DNA of 64,000 nt from Neofusicoccum parvum. Taxonomy: Eukaryota; Ascomycota; Dothideomycetes; Botryosphaeriales; Botryosphaeriaceae. The position numbers and the translations under genes were made by a program. This document shows positions 44,858 through 56,098 of this stretch, in pieces (positions within the stretch are counted from its first letter, which is position 1; each line of letters starts with the position of its first letter). Under the pieces are notes generated by a model. It searched no databases, was not told the DNA's origin, and saw only the letters and a list, made by a program, of their open reading frames with translations. The DNA lies in contig CP087217.1 of NCBI GenBank assembly GCA_020912385.1, positions 1,364,001 through 1,428,000 of the forward strand, in the 5' to 3' direction.

Positions 44858-46747
44858 ATGGACGACAAGGCAGCACAAGATTTCCCCGGCCACGCCTTCG
44901 AACATGAGAACACTTGTACCATTATCATTCCGTTCCGACCGAACCCTTGGGACCGTTTTCTGCCTTTTACGTACGACGCGCTCCTGCCATCTGCCCGCCA
45001 AATCAGGCTTGTCACGATCTTCCCAGGCGACTGGCAGGCGGAGATCGACTGCGCCCTTCACACGGTCTCTCTCGACGACAAACCTGTGTTCAAAGCACTT
45101 TCGTACAGATGGGGAGACCTGGAGCAGAGCAAAACCATCTTTTGTAATGGAAAGCGCTTTGGCGTTTCACAAAGACTCTGGAATGCCCTCCGTCGAGTGA
45201 GGCAACGAGACGATGACCTCGTACTCTGGGTTGATGCAATTTGCATCAACCAGGCCGATGACACAGAGAAATCACACCAAGTTGCCCATATGGGAAGTGT
45301 CTTCGGTAATTGCGAGGAAGCACTGCTCTTTCTACATGAGAGCTCTGAATGCATCGTGTCAGAGTCGACAACTCCACCAAGGTCATGGACGGCCATAGAA
45401 GGGCTTGAACTACTGGAAATGTTTTCGACAGACGTCCACTTCGATGAACTTCAATGTTATGAGAAAGAAGAAGGCGACAGACTCAGCATTAAGGACCAAT
45501 ACCTCGGCCACTTTGAGTCGCTAGGCTGCCTATCGAGCTACACCTGGTGGACACGGATTTGGACTGTACAGGAAGCTATACTTCCACCAAACGCTACTCT
45601 TGTTTGGGCATCAGAACACTACCCGCTCAAATCTCTAGTCATTGCACTGAAAAGCTTCCGGAACCACAGGCTGAGCTGCTGCGCCTCACTCTATTGGAAT
45701 ACCCTTTCCGGCTTTACAGCAATCGGAAGGCTTGAAGATATTGCATGGCCACTTATAAGCATTCAGAATCTGAAAAATTGCAGAGCTTCCCTTTCATTAG
45801 GAACAGTACGGCAGTATTGTGTTTCACATAGGGCATCAAACCCGCAAGACTTATACATTGGGCTGCTAGGTCTAACGGACTCGTGGGGCTCAGATAAGCC
45901 TTTAGTCCCGGACTACTCGCTGTCAGTTCAGCAGGGTTTTGTGCATGCCGGCATCAAGATGATATGCTACAATTCCAAGTTCCTGAAAGGACGCAGAACG
46001 GCACACAAGTCACTGAACGTCCCCTCCTGGCTTCCTGATTGGGCTATCACGACTATGGATCATTACTCTGCCGAGGTCGAGTTCTTCATCAGTGCCCGGC
46101 TATTTCGTGCATCGGGCAATACCATCATGAACCCTCGGATCAGAGATCAGATTCTTGTTCTGAAAGCACTAAGAATCGACAATGTCAGTGTTGTGGGTCC
46201 TTTCTGTGAGAAGGTAGAGACTCTGGCATACACTCTTGGGCAATGGATGGCAATCATCGCAAGAGCCACACAAAATGATACTTCTAAATCTGTTTCTTCT
46301 ATGCAGACTTTGGCTAAAACAGCCTCACACGAATTGGTAAACCAAAGCGGACCTACTCGAAGGGCTACCCAAGACGACTATGACATTTTCTCGACCTCAG
46401 TTTTAGCTCTGACGACACCCAGAGAAGATCCCGTATCTATCAATTCATATGTATGCATTTTGGAAATGAATTCGGGTATATACTGGAGGATATTGTTCAC
46501 CACTGAGAACGGTATGATTGGAAATGGGTACCCCGAAGCAGAGCCTGGAGATGAAGTATACGTTATACTAGGAAGTCCAGTTCCTTTCCTTCTTCGTCGA
46601 CGTTGCGAGAATGTTTTTCTAGAGGAGGAGGATGATCCTGTAGCGTCATTTGAGGTAATTGGAAACTGTTATGTGCATGGAATCATGGACGGAGAGGCGC
46701 TCCAGGGGAATTGGGAGGAAAGAGTCGAGACCATTGCACTTGTTTAA
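44858..46747 (+). CDS. HET-domain protein
   Basis: Intronless gene for 629 residues. The heterokaryon-incompatibility (HET) domain spans roughly residues 75-235: FKALSYRWGD at about 79-88, FGVSQRLWNALRRVR, WVDAICINQADDTEKSHQV and WTRIWTVQEAILPPNATLVW. HET domains are predicted TIR-like folds that trigger cell death after non-self recognition in filamentous ascomycetes. The C-terminal 380 residues carry the usual HET companion region (VPDYSLSVQQGFVHAG, LNVPSWLPDWA, a late RRCENVFLEEEDDP block) and no recognisable repeat domain such as WD40 or ankyrin. I use the ATG at 44858; the frame upstream lacks a good start. It stands alone, without a partner gene of known HET systems nearby. Confidence 0.92.
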   Translation: MDDKAAQDFPGHAFEHENTCTIIIPFRPNPWDRFLPFTYDALLPSARQIRLVTIFPGDWQAEIDCALHTVSLDDKPVFKALSYRWGDLEQSKTIFCNGKRFGVSQRLWNALRRVRQRDDDLVLWVDAICINQADDTEKSHQVAHMGSVFGNCEEALLFLHESSECIVSESTTPPRSWTAIEGLELLEMFSTDVHFDELQCYEKEEGDRLSIKDQYLGHFESLGCLSSYTWWTRIWTVQEAILPPNATLVWASEHYPLKSLVIALKSFRNHRLSCCASLYWNTLSGFTAIGRLEDIAWPLISIQNLKNCRASLSLGTVRQYCVSHRASNPQDLYIGLLGLTDSWGSDKPLVPDYSLSVQQGFVHAGIKMICYNSKFLKGRRTAHKSLNVPSWLPDWAITTMDHYSAEVEFFISARLFRASGNTIMNPRIRDQILVLKALRIDNVSVVGPFCEKVETLAYTLGQWMAIIARATQNDTSKSVSSMQTLAKTASHELVNQSGPTRRATQDDYDIFSTSVLALTTPREDPVSINSYVCILEMNSGIYWRILFTTENGMIGNGYPEAEPGDEVYVILGSPVPFLLRRRCENVFLEEEDDPVASFEVIGNCYVHGIMDGEALQGNWEERVETIALV

Positions 46748-48080
46748 CATCTATTTCAAGTTCAATACCAGCGAGGAGTATGTGTTCACTACCGTAGACG
46801 TTGTGCCTGGCTTTTCCCACACGGGGACTTCCGTTTTCAGTATGGTCACGTTGTGGGTTTGTGTTGATCCTCTAAAGCGCATAATCCATTTTCCGAGATA
46901 TCTACCCTGTCCCAATCTTTGGCTACGTATGACTCTACTATAACAAGCCCTGATAGCCTCATTCCAGGCTGCAGCTTTCCCATGAAGCTAACCCCCCAGA
47001 ATGGACCGCAGGAGGCGTGGTTTCAGCTAGTGTTAGTAGCACCATAATGCGTGGGGTGTGGAGTCATGAGAGAAGTTGCTTCTGCACTTCCGCGGAAAGC
47101 AACTTGCGACAGTAGTATCAAGAAGGTAACCAAACATCCTTAATGTAACCTCACCCTAGACTCGAATTTTCTATCTCAAATTTTCATCAGGTTGCGCAGC
47201 TAGTGACGCTTTTTTACCCACTCAACCGCCTATTTTACTTGATGACGCTGAAGTTCGCTACTCTTAAACCTGCTCCTTAGTATGTTTCACTTGCATAGGT
47301 CGGTTCTTCGTTTCCTTTTTGGTCCATTTCCGATCTTTCACCAACGCTGTGCCCAGCAAATTCTGGTCCCACTTCTCCCGCGGTATCCTTGCGCCACATC
47401 ATCTACTACTCGGCGCAGTTGAACGTGGCCTCCTCAAGTCCAAAGGTAGAGGGGTACCACTGGCACAGGAAACCAAACTCTGCGTCTTTCTGGGAGAATA
47501 AATATCTGCTCGATCATTTGTGCAATTCGCTGATGCAGGTTAGTGTCTAAACTCGGTCGTGTATGTTGATGACCTTTTAGCAAAGCGGGCTCGGAGCCCT
47601 CCTATATGAGGAATCCAAAGGGCTGGCTCCGCGACAAATAAAGTTTTCCCGTGGCTTATATGTGGTACCTGGTTCCCGGTGAGCCAGCGTTAAGCGGGCG
47701 CTGTGTGTGGCTCAGGGTCCAGAAAAGGCTGCAGGGTACAGCCGGATTGCATCATTGCCTCTCGTCTGTAGGGGCTTTCGTGCATATAGCGGGTCCCAGC
47801 AACATGAGTAAAAACCACAGATGATTTGGCCGAGACAGTGGATTCTCGAGAAGCTAACAACAGTACATGTGCGGTCCATGCCTCCACTTCGGGCAGTAGG
47901 CGGACACAGAACTGTGCTCGGCAGGCGCATTTGGGTTGCGCCGACCCAAAAGGCTCCATAGCTCGGACAAGTGCTGGTGCTCCTCATGAGTATATAAAGC
48001 CCCTCGCTCCTCGCTCTTACGGTGTCGCTCTTTCCCTCACCAAACGACTGGGCGGTTCTTCCGCCTGAACTTCCTCCACC
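46748..48080. other. gene-poor stretch with downstream TATA box
   Basis: No supported gene. It contains an interrupted palindrome GGGCTC-G-GAGCCC (47587-47599) and ends in the promoter of the next gene. Confidence 0.4.
47991..47998 (+). promoter_or_regulatory. TATA box of the 368-aa protein gene
   Basis: TATATAAA about 90 bp before the ATG at 48081, followed by a CT-rich initiator region and a CCACCATGG start context. Confidence 0.55.
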
Positions 48081-49187
48081 ATGGAGGTCTTCCAGCCTCT
48101 GCGAAACCACCTGAACGCGCTCTTCGCCCACATTGGGAAGACCAACTCAACTTTCCATCCCGTGGATCGCGTCTATCTACAGGGCGCAGGGCAGCTCCAC
48201 GACACTCACGCAGCCAGCGGCTGGCTTCGCCTCGAGCCGATGCTGCTTGCTACCGAAAGGCGATACGCCTGGACCGCCGATCCCACACCTCTGTGCACAG
48301 TCCCAGCCAATATCTACTCCAAGGCTGGCTTTGAGTACCTGGGTTTCACACCCGAAATGGCGCGGAACTGCTGGGAAGCCTACGAGGGAACGAGCATTGA
48401 GGAGCGCATGCCAATGCTCGGCAACCATCCGAGCTTTCTCTCGATCGCTCTTGATTGCCTGTGCAGCCGGTGGCGGGCAGCCTGGAACGCGAGGCCACTT
48501 CAGCCAGCCACCCCATTGCTGGTCATCCCGGCCGGCGATTTCACAGGCGCCGAGAGTACCACAGTCAACGCCAGCTACGCAGAGGAGATGGAGCGCTTCT
48601 TCGGTCTGCGCAAAGAAGTCGCCTTGGAGATCTACCAAATCGTCATGGACCCGATGCCAATCGCCCAGGGCTCGTTCGACTTCGACATCAATGACGACCT
48701 TGCGGCATCGATCATGCAGGGCCTCGTCGAGCCAGCGGTTGTGTTCGAGCTCATCCTGAAGCCGCGCTTCTGGTTGCTGCACCGGATACGAATGGCGTCG
48801 ATCTGGCGCGCTGAGAGGTGGATGGCTGGCCCCAATGGTATGGCGCTGGCATCAATGCTCGAGCAGCTGGATCTGAGCGCGCACGCCAACATGCGGCCCA
48901 GAGACCAGTTCTCGCACGCCGTACGCCTCTTCAAAGACGTCGAACCCGACTTCGACTCACAAACATGGCAAATGTTTTTGGATGACGAGCTCAACGCTAT
49001 TCCGAACGATTGGGCTCCAGCTGTGGTAGCGGAGATTGCCCTATTGCTGAGGGATTGGAAGGAAAATCATGAACCCATATGCCTTCCGAACCCTCCTATA
49101 GAGGTTGCTTGGGTGTATCAGTATCAGGCCCTGATTCACGATACTTGGCGGGGCATCCCGTTGATTTACCTCTGGAACATGGCATGA
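48081..49187 (+). CDS. hypothetical protein, 368 residues
   Basis: Intronless gene that I do not recognise. The start lies in a perfect CCACCATGG context behind a TATA box and a pyrimidine-rich leader. The protein is mostly alpha-helical in composition, Trp-rich, acidic, without signal peptide or membrane segment. Notable stretches are PANIYSKAGFEYLGFTPEMA, LDCLCSRWRAAWNARPL, MDPMPIAQGSFDFDINDDL, FELILKPRFWLLHRIRMASIW and LLRDWKENHEPICLPNPP. Good codon use over the whole length and absence of stops support a real gene. No known motif is visible. Confidence 0.75.
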   Translation: MEVFQPLRNHLNALFAHIGKTNSTFHPVDRVYLQGAGQLHDTHAASGWLRLEPMLLATERRYAWTADPTPLCTVPANIYSKAGFEYLGFTPEMARNCWEAYEGTSIEERMPMLGNHPSFLSIALDCLCSRWRAAWNARPLQPATPLLVIPAGDFTGAESTTVNASYAEEMERFFGLRKEVALEIYQIVMDPMPIAQGSFDFDINDDLAASIMQGLVEPAVVFELILKPRFWLLHRIRMASIWRAERWMAGPNGMALASMLEQLDLSAHANMRPRDQFSHAVRLFKDVEPDFDSQTWQMFLDDELNAIPNDWAPAVVAEIALLLRDWKENHEPICLPNPPIEVAWVYQYQALIHDTWRGIPLIYLWNMA

Positions 49188-50081
49188 GGGGATGTGGAGG
49201 GTGTCGCACTTGGTTGTTTGTTGTCCTTCTCTTTTCTTCTGTCTTTTTCAACCGGAACTATTTCGTGGCGCAGCCATGGGATTCATTGCGGGGTGCTCTA
49301 TACCATGTTGTTTCTTTCACGGTCTGCGTATTCGCTTCATTTCAAGCAAGTGCGATACTCTTATTTGTACAGTATTTCCCTTTTCTTATTGGTAGACCTG
49401 AACCAAAATTCTACCAGATCTTGCATGATCATCCAAGCAACGTGGATTCGGTTGGCTTTCCGAAGGCGAAATTGTGAACACTTGACGGACGATCCAGCCC
49501 GAACGATCTCTGCTACTAGCCGACAACACAGGCAACTTCGACACTCACGTGATTTCAATCAGCCCCAGATGTCGATTGTGTTCCAAATCCGATATTAAGA
49601 TCAGACAACAAAGTCCTGGGCCTTCTCACTAAAGCGAGTAGTCGAGCGTCAGTCGGCTGCCTGGAGGTCATGACGTAGTGCAGGAAGTGCCAGCCGGCAG
49701 AACGCAGGATAAAGTGTTCGAAGACCCCTATGTTGGCTCGGTAATCCTAGATAGATCTGGATGGGTCTCGGGGAGTCGCGCAGGGTTAGTATCTAGTTGG
49801 TGGCGCTGCAGATCAAGACGCGGGTAGGGGCGAGGGGGCAGTCCGCTGCGGAGCGGCTCAGGGCGCGGAGTCGGAGTGGCAGGCAAGCATCGGCCAGCAC
49901 CAAAAAGGGCGAGATGAAGCGGCGGGGAACAAGGCACCTTCGATGCTGGCGCAGTCAGAGGATGGAACGGCTGGCAGGAACAAGGCGAGGCTGCAGCAGG
50001 TCCATGCCCATGAGAACGCCACACAATTGCCCCCACGCTAAACATCGCACCCAACAGAGAACACCAAAGTCCTCCAGCACA
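49188..50081. other. intergenic
   Basis: 3' flank of the unknown gene and upstream region of the small secreted protein. No supported gene. Confidence 0.4.
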
Positions 50082-50386
50082 ATGCAGTTCACTACCATCT
50101 CCCTCATCCTGACGGCCTTCGGCGCCGGAGCCGCGGCCTGCAACTGCCAGCACAACAACGACGCCGGGCGCTGGATCGACTCCAACTCTCCGCCGGCGGC
50201 GGCGGGTGTTACACGGCCACGGTACAGGGCCACATGTGCGTCAGCTTCACTAACGTCAACCAGGCGGTCAAGGACTACCTAGCGCAGGAGGCGTCGAACG
50301 ACCAGAGCTACGACAATGACTGGTTCCTCTGGACCTCCATCACCTACCAGGACGGCGCCGCCCAGGGCACACTCACCATCAACTAG
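50082..50386 (+). pseudogene. small secreted protein with single-base frameshift
   Basis: The ATG at 50082 opens a clear signal peptide (MQFTTISLILTAFGAGAAAC) followed by NCQHNNDAGRWIDSNS. After a GC-trinucleotide run near 50190-50207 the coding character jumps one frame to CYTATVQGHMCVSFTNV, VKDYLAQEASNDQSYDNDW and FLWTSITYQDGAAQGTLTIN, ending at TAG 50384-50386. Joined by one base the product would be about 100 residues, a typical small extracellular protein. No GT..AG pair between the two parts could bridge them. Either a slippage mutation in the GCG run or a base-call error is likely. The role is unknown; an effector-like or cell-wall-associated protein is possible. Confidence 0.65.
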
Positions 50387-51626
50387 AGGCTGGAATAGGG
50401 GAGGTGAGAGCTTTGTTTCATCAGCTGTTTTGCCGTCGCTCCGGCGGTGGTCGAAATGGCGGCAATTGAATGGTTGAGGATGTCGGGCTCAGCTGGTTAT
50501 TCCGGAGCATTATCCCTTCCATAGACAACCGCAGCCCCATGTTTTACACTTTTTACACCGGCTTCGTCTCCGTGCTCTCCTCGCGCGTCCCATTCCACGC
50601 ACGGACGTGGCCAGTTGGCTGGATAAGTCGTCCTTGCCGAAACCCATGGCAGCTCCGCCAAGCTGTCGACGATGCTGCGGGGAGGCGTCTACTCTGCGCC
50701 ATCCGCTCTCATTTCGAGATAGCCTGGGTTCAACTTTGCGTGACCACGAAAAACTCGCATAGGGGACGTGATCTCGATGCGCTCAGCGACGCTGTTGTGC
50801 AGAGACGGGTCCGTGCGGCGGCACGTCGGCCATGCGGCCCTCCACCCAGCACCCCAGGACGCGCCGCTCGGTCCTAATATGTCCTCTCCAGGAGTAGCTT
50901 AAAGGTCGGGCTCGACGTGGCCCACATCCGAAGTGCTGAACACACCGTATTTGCGTGAGTCGTGATTGGCCGGCCGCGCGTAGTATTGCGCCTCGCACGG
51001 ATCAGGCCGACGTAAGCTTTTTCTCCGCCTCCACGATAGGAGGTTTCAACGCGCCCCGGAAGGCCGCGTCAGTGAGTGTGGGATTGATGGTGGCTAAGCT
51101 TTCGCCAAGCGGTGCGAAGCTTCTTATTTGCCGTCTGCATTGGCGGCGTTGTGAGTGGCTTGGTGTGGACGAGACGAGTTTGCGAGGAGGCCGAGGAACA
51201 GAGGCGGCGGAGGGCTGCTCCTATAAGCGTCGTAAGCTGTCAACTCTAAAGACGCGCAGCATCCCTGCCCTTACCCGCATATGCTCGAGACACAATCAGG
51301 CCTGCAGTAAGGAACCCGGTTCGAAACGCGCAACGGTCCGATGCAGGTACTGGCAGCAGATGAATTAGCTCAGGATGTTCTCTGTTCCCAACTGCCGGGA
51401 TCTGGAACGGTAGGGGATCAGCGGCCGGTATACGCGGCAAATGGCATCATTCTTGCTTTTGAGCGCCAATTGCCTGCGCCTGGTTTGCCTGGCCATTTGA
51501 TTACGTCGGCGCCGAATGGTAGGACGGGCATTAGTATACATACCTATACAGTCCTGCACCCCTACTCTGTTTCCAGCTCCTACCAATCGCCAGCGCCCGT
51601 TTCTTCCTCGCAGACCTCGCTCCAAA
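50387..51626. other. gene-poor stretch of about 1.2 kb
   Basis: GC-moderate DNA upstream of the lactonase gene. No supported gene. A GGTTCGAAAC near 51318 resembles a tRNA B-box, but no tRNA fold is seen around it. Confidence 0.4.
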
Positions 51627-52801
51627 ATGAAGACCTACCAACTCCTGGGCCTTCCTGCCCTCGCGGCTGCCACGAAGCACCACCTCTTCGTCGGTACCTT
51701 CTCCGGCGCCAACCTCTACGCCGTCGAATTCGACGATGAGGCGCTGTCTCTTACCCTCACCAAGAACATTACCGCCAACGCCGCACACGCCTGGATCAAC
51801 CTGTCCCACGACAAGAAGAACCTCTACGCGGTCGAGGACGGCGGCTGGGACTCGTACACGGTCGACAACAGCTCCTCGCTGACGCACAACTCCTACATCC
51901 CCATCTCTGGCAACTGCAGCACAACGCGCAGCATCTTCGTCCTCAGCGCAACCAAGGCGCCGTACAACGTGTACGGCGACCCATTCGGCAACTGCGCCAA
52001 CGTGCTCAGCGTCGACGAGGATGGCGCGCTGGCCGCGGTGGCGCAAAACATCTCATACGGGACGGATTCGGGGGTGCACGGGCTGGCCATGTCGCCGGAC
52101 GGGGCGTTCGTGTACAGTGCGGACGACTCGGGCAACGCGGTGTGGACGCACTCCGTCGACGCCGCGACGGGGCTGCTGACGCAGGTCGACTCGCTGGCCG
52201 CGCCGTCGACGGGCGCCGACCCGCGCCACGCCGCCGTGCATCCCGGCGGCAAGTTCCTGTACGTCGTGCTCGAGGGTGCCAACCAGCTGGCGCAGTACAG
52301 CCTCGACCCGGCCACCGGCGTGCCCACCTTCACCAACGTGACGTTCCCGCTGATTCCCCAGAGCGGTAAGTCCTGATTTATGCAGATGCCCTTGCTCTTC
52401 CTCTTTTTTCTTCCCCGGCTGACGCGAACGCGCTCGCAGAGCTGGAGAGCAACAACGACAACTACTGGTCCGACGACGTCATGGTGGCGTCCAGCGGCAC
52501 GTTCCTGTGGGCGTCGTCGCGCAGCCGCGACGAGACGCTGCCGGGCTACATCAGCGGGTACAGCCTGTCGGCGACGGGGGCCATCACCAAGCAGATCTTC
52601 CTGACCAACACCACGACGTCGGGCGGCTCGGCCAACGCGGTGACGGCGGCGCCGTTCAGCGACGAGTTCGTGGCGCTGACCGACACGCAGGAGGAGTTCC
52701 TGCAGATCTGGAGGTACGTGAACGGCACGACGGCCGAGGTGGTGGCGAGGCTGGACCTGCAGGACGGCGGGTGCTGCGCCAATGCTGTGTGGGTTGACTG
52801 A
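51627..52801 (+). CDS. lactonase-type beta-propeller, carboxy-cis,cis-muconate cyclase-like
   Basis: Two-exon gene (51627-52365, 52440-52801) for 366 residues of the lactonase/6-phosphogluconolactonase beta-propeller family (PF10282). KHHLFVGTFSGANLYAVEF, DKKNLYAVED, GVHGLAMSPDGAFVYSADD, DPRHAAVHPGGKFLYVVLEGANQLAQY and NDNYWSDDVMVASSGTFLWASSRS follow the blade pattern seen in fungal carboxy-cis,cis-muconate lactonising enzyme. That enzyme acts in the protocatechuate branch of the beta-ketoadipate pathway. A short hydrophobic N-terminus (LLGLPALAAA) may be a weak signal. The intron contains a GCTGAC branch site. A physiological link with the phenol-hydroxylase-like gene 8 kb upstream is conceivable but speculative. 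Confidence 0.9.
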
Positions 52802-53985
52802 GGTGAGGATGGGAACGGAATTCGGAACGCAGGGAGGAATTGAGAGCTACGCAGCAAAGCGAAAAAGGGAATTTCACGAGAAAAACGTTGCGATTCAACG
52901 AAAGTACCTGACGCTCGTCGTTGTGTGAACTGGCGAATCAGCGTCGCTTGGAGGCCGTTTGTGAACAGCCTGGGAGGATTGGGGCGGGAAGACGGCAACC
53001 ACGTGTAAAGCCAACCAGTCGATAGGCGTCGATTAACTGCCCGGGTGCTTACCTCCAACGTCTCCAACCCAGACCCGAGTCTACGTGAGTGATGACAGGT
53101 GTGAGGATGGGGAGAGATGTAGAGAGTGGAAGGCAGAGTGGGGCAGCGGGAAGCGGCAAATGGCCGATCCATCCATCCGCTCGATTATCTCCGACTTGAT
53201 GTAGTCCGTTGCAACGATGGGGTGCGAGCGAGACGCGGACGGGGCGGATGGCTGCGGGCACCAATGGCGGTTTCCAGGGCGTGCGGCTGGAATGCTGCGG
53301 GAGACAGCCTCACGCAACGGTCGAGATGGCAGAACACCAAGCTGCGGTCGTTGCAAGAGGACGGAGTGGCTCCTTGCAGAGCGAATTGGCGACTGTGGGC
53401 CAGGATGTGCGGAGGGGAGGGCGGCTCGCTACGGCTGCGGGAGGGGAGCAAACAGCAGAGAGGCCCAAGCTCCTTCCCTCCCCTCGACGCTTTTTTCTGC
53501 AGCGCCGGCCGACATCGCAAACTGCGCTGACCACCATCTTCACCCCGCCGCCAATTGATCGAGTAATCCGCTCGCGTACAGCCAGGGCCAGGCAGCGCGG
53601 GCCGAGCCAGCGTTGCATTTCTCCTCGGCGGCTGCATGCGCTATCATGCACCGCGCGCGCCGCCGGCCAGCATGTGGAGAGCGCAGTCCCCGACAGTTGC
53701 CGCCTTCAGCCAGGTCGCCGTCTGGTGCCTGGCGGCGATAGGCCAGCGCCCCGGCCTGCTCCCGCTGATTCGCTTGGCCCTCCCGTGATAAGCCCAAGCT
53801 CTGGACAGCTCCACCCCACCTTGCGACCACTAACGGAGACCTTAATAGCCGCGGAGATGCCCGCCACGCCCTCCGTCGACCTCATCTGCTTCGCTCCTCC
53901 GCTGGAATTGGTGAATCGCCACGCAGTCTCCTCCCAATTCCTGCTGCCCGCCTGCGATTGACGTCCCGGGAGCCGCCGCTTCACC
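52802..53985. other. GC-rich intergenic, about 1.2 kb
   Basis: Long GC-rich open frames exist on both strands (for example 53209-53961), but they have low-complexity Arg/Ala/Pro composition and no motif. I take it as leader and promoter of the phosphatase gene. Confidence 0.4.
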
Positions 53986-55440
53986 ATGCTGTCTCCAGCC
54001 GCCGCCACCACGCTGCTGCTCTCCGCGCTGCCTCTGAGCGCCGCTGAGTCCGTCGTTGGTGTCTACATTTTCCACCGCCACGGCGATCGCACGCCCAAGG
54101 CCCTTGCGCCTGCGAACCTCACCAGCCTGGGCTATGAGCAGGTCTACCAGAGCGGCCAGTACTACCGCAGCCGCTATGTCGCCGCCGACGCAGACCTCCG
54201 CGTGTCTGGCCTGAACACCGACATTGTCAAGCAGTCGCAGCTCTCGGTCACGGCGCCCTCCGACACCGTTCTCCAGAACTCGGCCACCGGCTTCCTACAG
54301 GGCCTCTACCCGCCCGTCGGCAGCGACGTCTCCACCCAGACCCTCCGCAACGGCAGCTCCGTCTCGGCGCCGCTTGACGGCTACCAGCTGATCCCCGTCA
54401 GCCTGACGAGCACCGGCGCGGGCAGCGAGGACGCCGGCTGGCTGCAGGACACGTCGGACTGCGGCGCCGCCGAGACCAGCTCCAACAACTACTTCAACTC
54501 GGACGAGTACAGCACCACCCTTGACAGCACCAACGACTTCTACCAGAACCTCTACCCCGTCGTCAACGGCACCTTCGCCGAGTCGTACGTCACCTTCAAG
54601 AACGCCTATGTCGTCTACGACCTCGTCAACGTCGCCGAGATCCACAACACCACCATCAACTCCTCCTCCCTCCTCACCAACGAGACCCTGCTCCAGCTGC
54701 GCACCCTCGCCGACGCCCACGAATGGGGCCTCGCCTACAACGCCTCCGACGACATGCGCGCCGTCGCCGGCATGCAGTTCGCCGGCGAAGTCCTGACCTA
54801 CCTCAACAGCACCATCACATCCAAGGGCTCCAAGAAGCTCGGCATCCAGTTCGGCGCCTACGCCACCTTCTTCTCCTTCTTCGGGCTGGCCGACCTGCCG
54901 GCCGCCAACCCGGACTTCCGCGGCGTCACCGACTACGCCAGCTCCATGGCGTTCGAGCTCTACACGCCCGCCGACAACGTCACGTCGGCCAGCTTCCCCA
55001 GCCAGGACGACCTGTACGTGCGCTTCCTGTTCCACAACGGCACCGCGTCGGCGTCGTCGGAGCCCGTCGCGTACCCGCTGTTCGGCGGCAGCAACACGTC
55101 CGTCTCGTGGACCGACTTCGTGGCCGGCATGGAGAAGTTCGCCATCCGGACCACCGAGCAGTGGTGCACCAAGTGCGGCAACACGACCGGCTCGTGCGCC
55201 GCCTACGCCGGCGAGAGCGGCTCGTCGTCTGGGTCTGGCTCGGACGAGAGCGGCAGCGGCAGCGGCAAGAGCAACGGCATCTCGACGGCCGTGGGCGGCG
55301 TGATCGGCGCCATGGTCACGCTCGCCGTCGTGCTGGGGCTGGAGGCGTTGGTGATGGTCGTGGGCGGCTTCAGGTTGGCGAAGAAGAACAAGACCTCTGC
55401 CGCGGGTCCGGCGCAGGAGGCGACGGAGGCGAAGGCTTAA
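53986..55440 (+). CDS. membrane-anchored histidine-phosphatase family protein (branch 2)
   Basis: Intronless gene for 484 residues. A signal peptide (about 1-20) is followed by RHGDRTP at residues 31-37, the phosphohistidine site of histidine acid phosphatases. The region that should hold the catalytic HD dipeptide instead reads QFGAYATFFSFFGLADL, so the proton donor pair seems absent. Many NxS/T sites imply heavy glycosylation. A Ser/Gly linker (SSSGSGSDESGSGSG) leads to one transmembrane helix (VIGAMVTLAVVLGLEALVMVVGG) and a short basic tail, giving a type I surface protein. The family hydrolyses phosphomonoesters at acidic pH; activity here is uncertain. Confidence 0.9.
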   Translation: MLSPAAATTLLLSALPLSAAESVVGVYIFHRHGDRTPKALAPANLTSLGYEQVYQSGQYYRSRYVAADADLRVSGLNTDIVKQSQLSVTAPSDTVLQNSATGFLQGLYPPVGSDVSTQTLRNGSSVSAPLDGYQLIPVSLTSTGAGSEDAGWLQDTSDCGAAETSSNNYFNSDEYSTTLDSTNDFYQNLYPVVNGTFAESYVTFKNAYVVYDLVNVAEIHNTTINSSSLLTNETLLQLRTLADAHEWGLAYNASDDMRAVAGMQFAGEVLTYLNSTITSKGSKKLGIQFGAYATFFSFFGLADLPAANPDFRGVTDYASSMAFELYTPADNVTSASFPSQDDLYVRFLFHNGTASASSEPVAYPLFGGSNTSVSWTDFVAGMEKFAIRTTEQWCTKCGNTTGSCAAYAGESGSSSGSGSDESGSGSGKSNGISTAVGGVIGAMVTLAVVLGLEALVMVVGGFRLAKKNKTSAAGPAQEATEAKA

Positions 55441-56098
55441 GGTGTGGTATGGTTGGGGATGGAAAATTGATCGAGAGATAATTTTTGATGGGTTCTGCGG
55501 ATGTGAGAAGCAGGGGGTGGGGAACAAAAGGGGTGGTGTAAGTGATACCAAGATGGGATTGACGAGCTACGAAAATATACCTGCGTGAACAGTCATTCGA
55601 AATTTGATTGCCCTTGACCTTTTCTCCATTTCGGTTACGTTGCACAGAGCTTGACAGTGCTGGGGGGAGCCGCTTAGCTTGGACACATTCTCTACTACCT
55701 AAGCAACCGCCACACATTTCTTCGCGTCCACCCTCCCAGCCAGCTCAGATGAACCAGCTCTGGTGGGGAGTTTTTTGAGAGTGTCAAGAAGTGGCCCGGA
55801 GAAGCAAGGCGGATAATGGGAGAGAGAAAGAGGCTGAGAGGCATTTGGATACGAGAACTGGGTTAAGTGGGCGGACCTTGAGTACGACGATTTTGGTCTC
55901 GACACGAAGATTGAGCATACCTAATTTCGTGGAGATTTGAGTAGTCGCTGCACGTTGAGCTAGATCTGGCGCTCCAAGAGCTTCCACTCTACGCCCATCA
56001 ACCAAGGCAGAATCCACTTGTTCTCACTTTGTAGATTCCAGGAATGTTGCTAGCCACCTTGCTTGTGCACCGGGGAACACGGTCTCTTCACGGCCCAT
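55441..56098. other. intergenic, convergent 3' ends
   Basis: 3' flanks of two converging genes. No supported gene. Confidence 0.4.

Noticed and set aside
51300..51340. GGTTCGAAAC resembling a tRNA T-loop/B-box
   Set aside because: No A-box, acceptor stem or anticodon arm could be folded around it.
53209..53961. 250-codon open frame upstream of the phosphatase
   Set aside because: Composition is low-complexity Arg/Ala/Pro from GC-rich DNA, with open frames on both strands and no motif.
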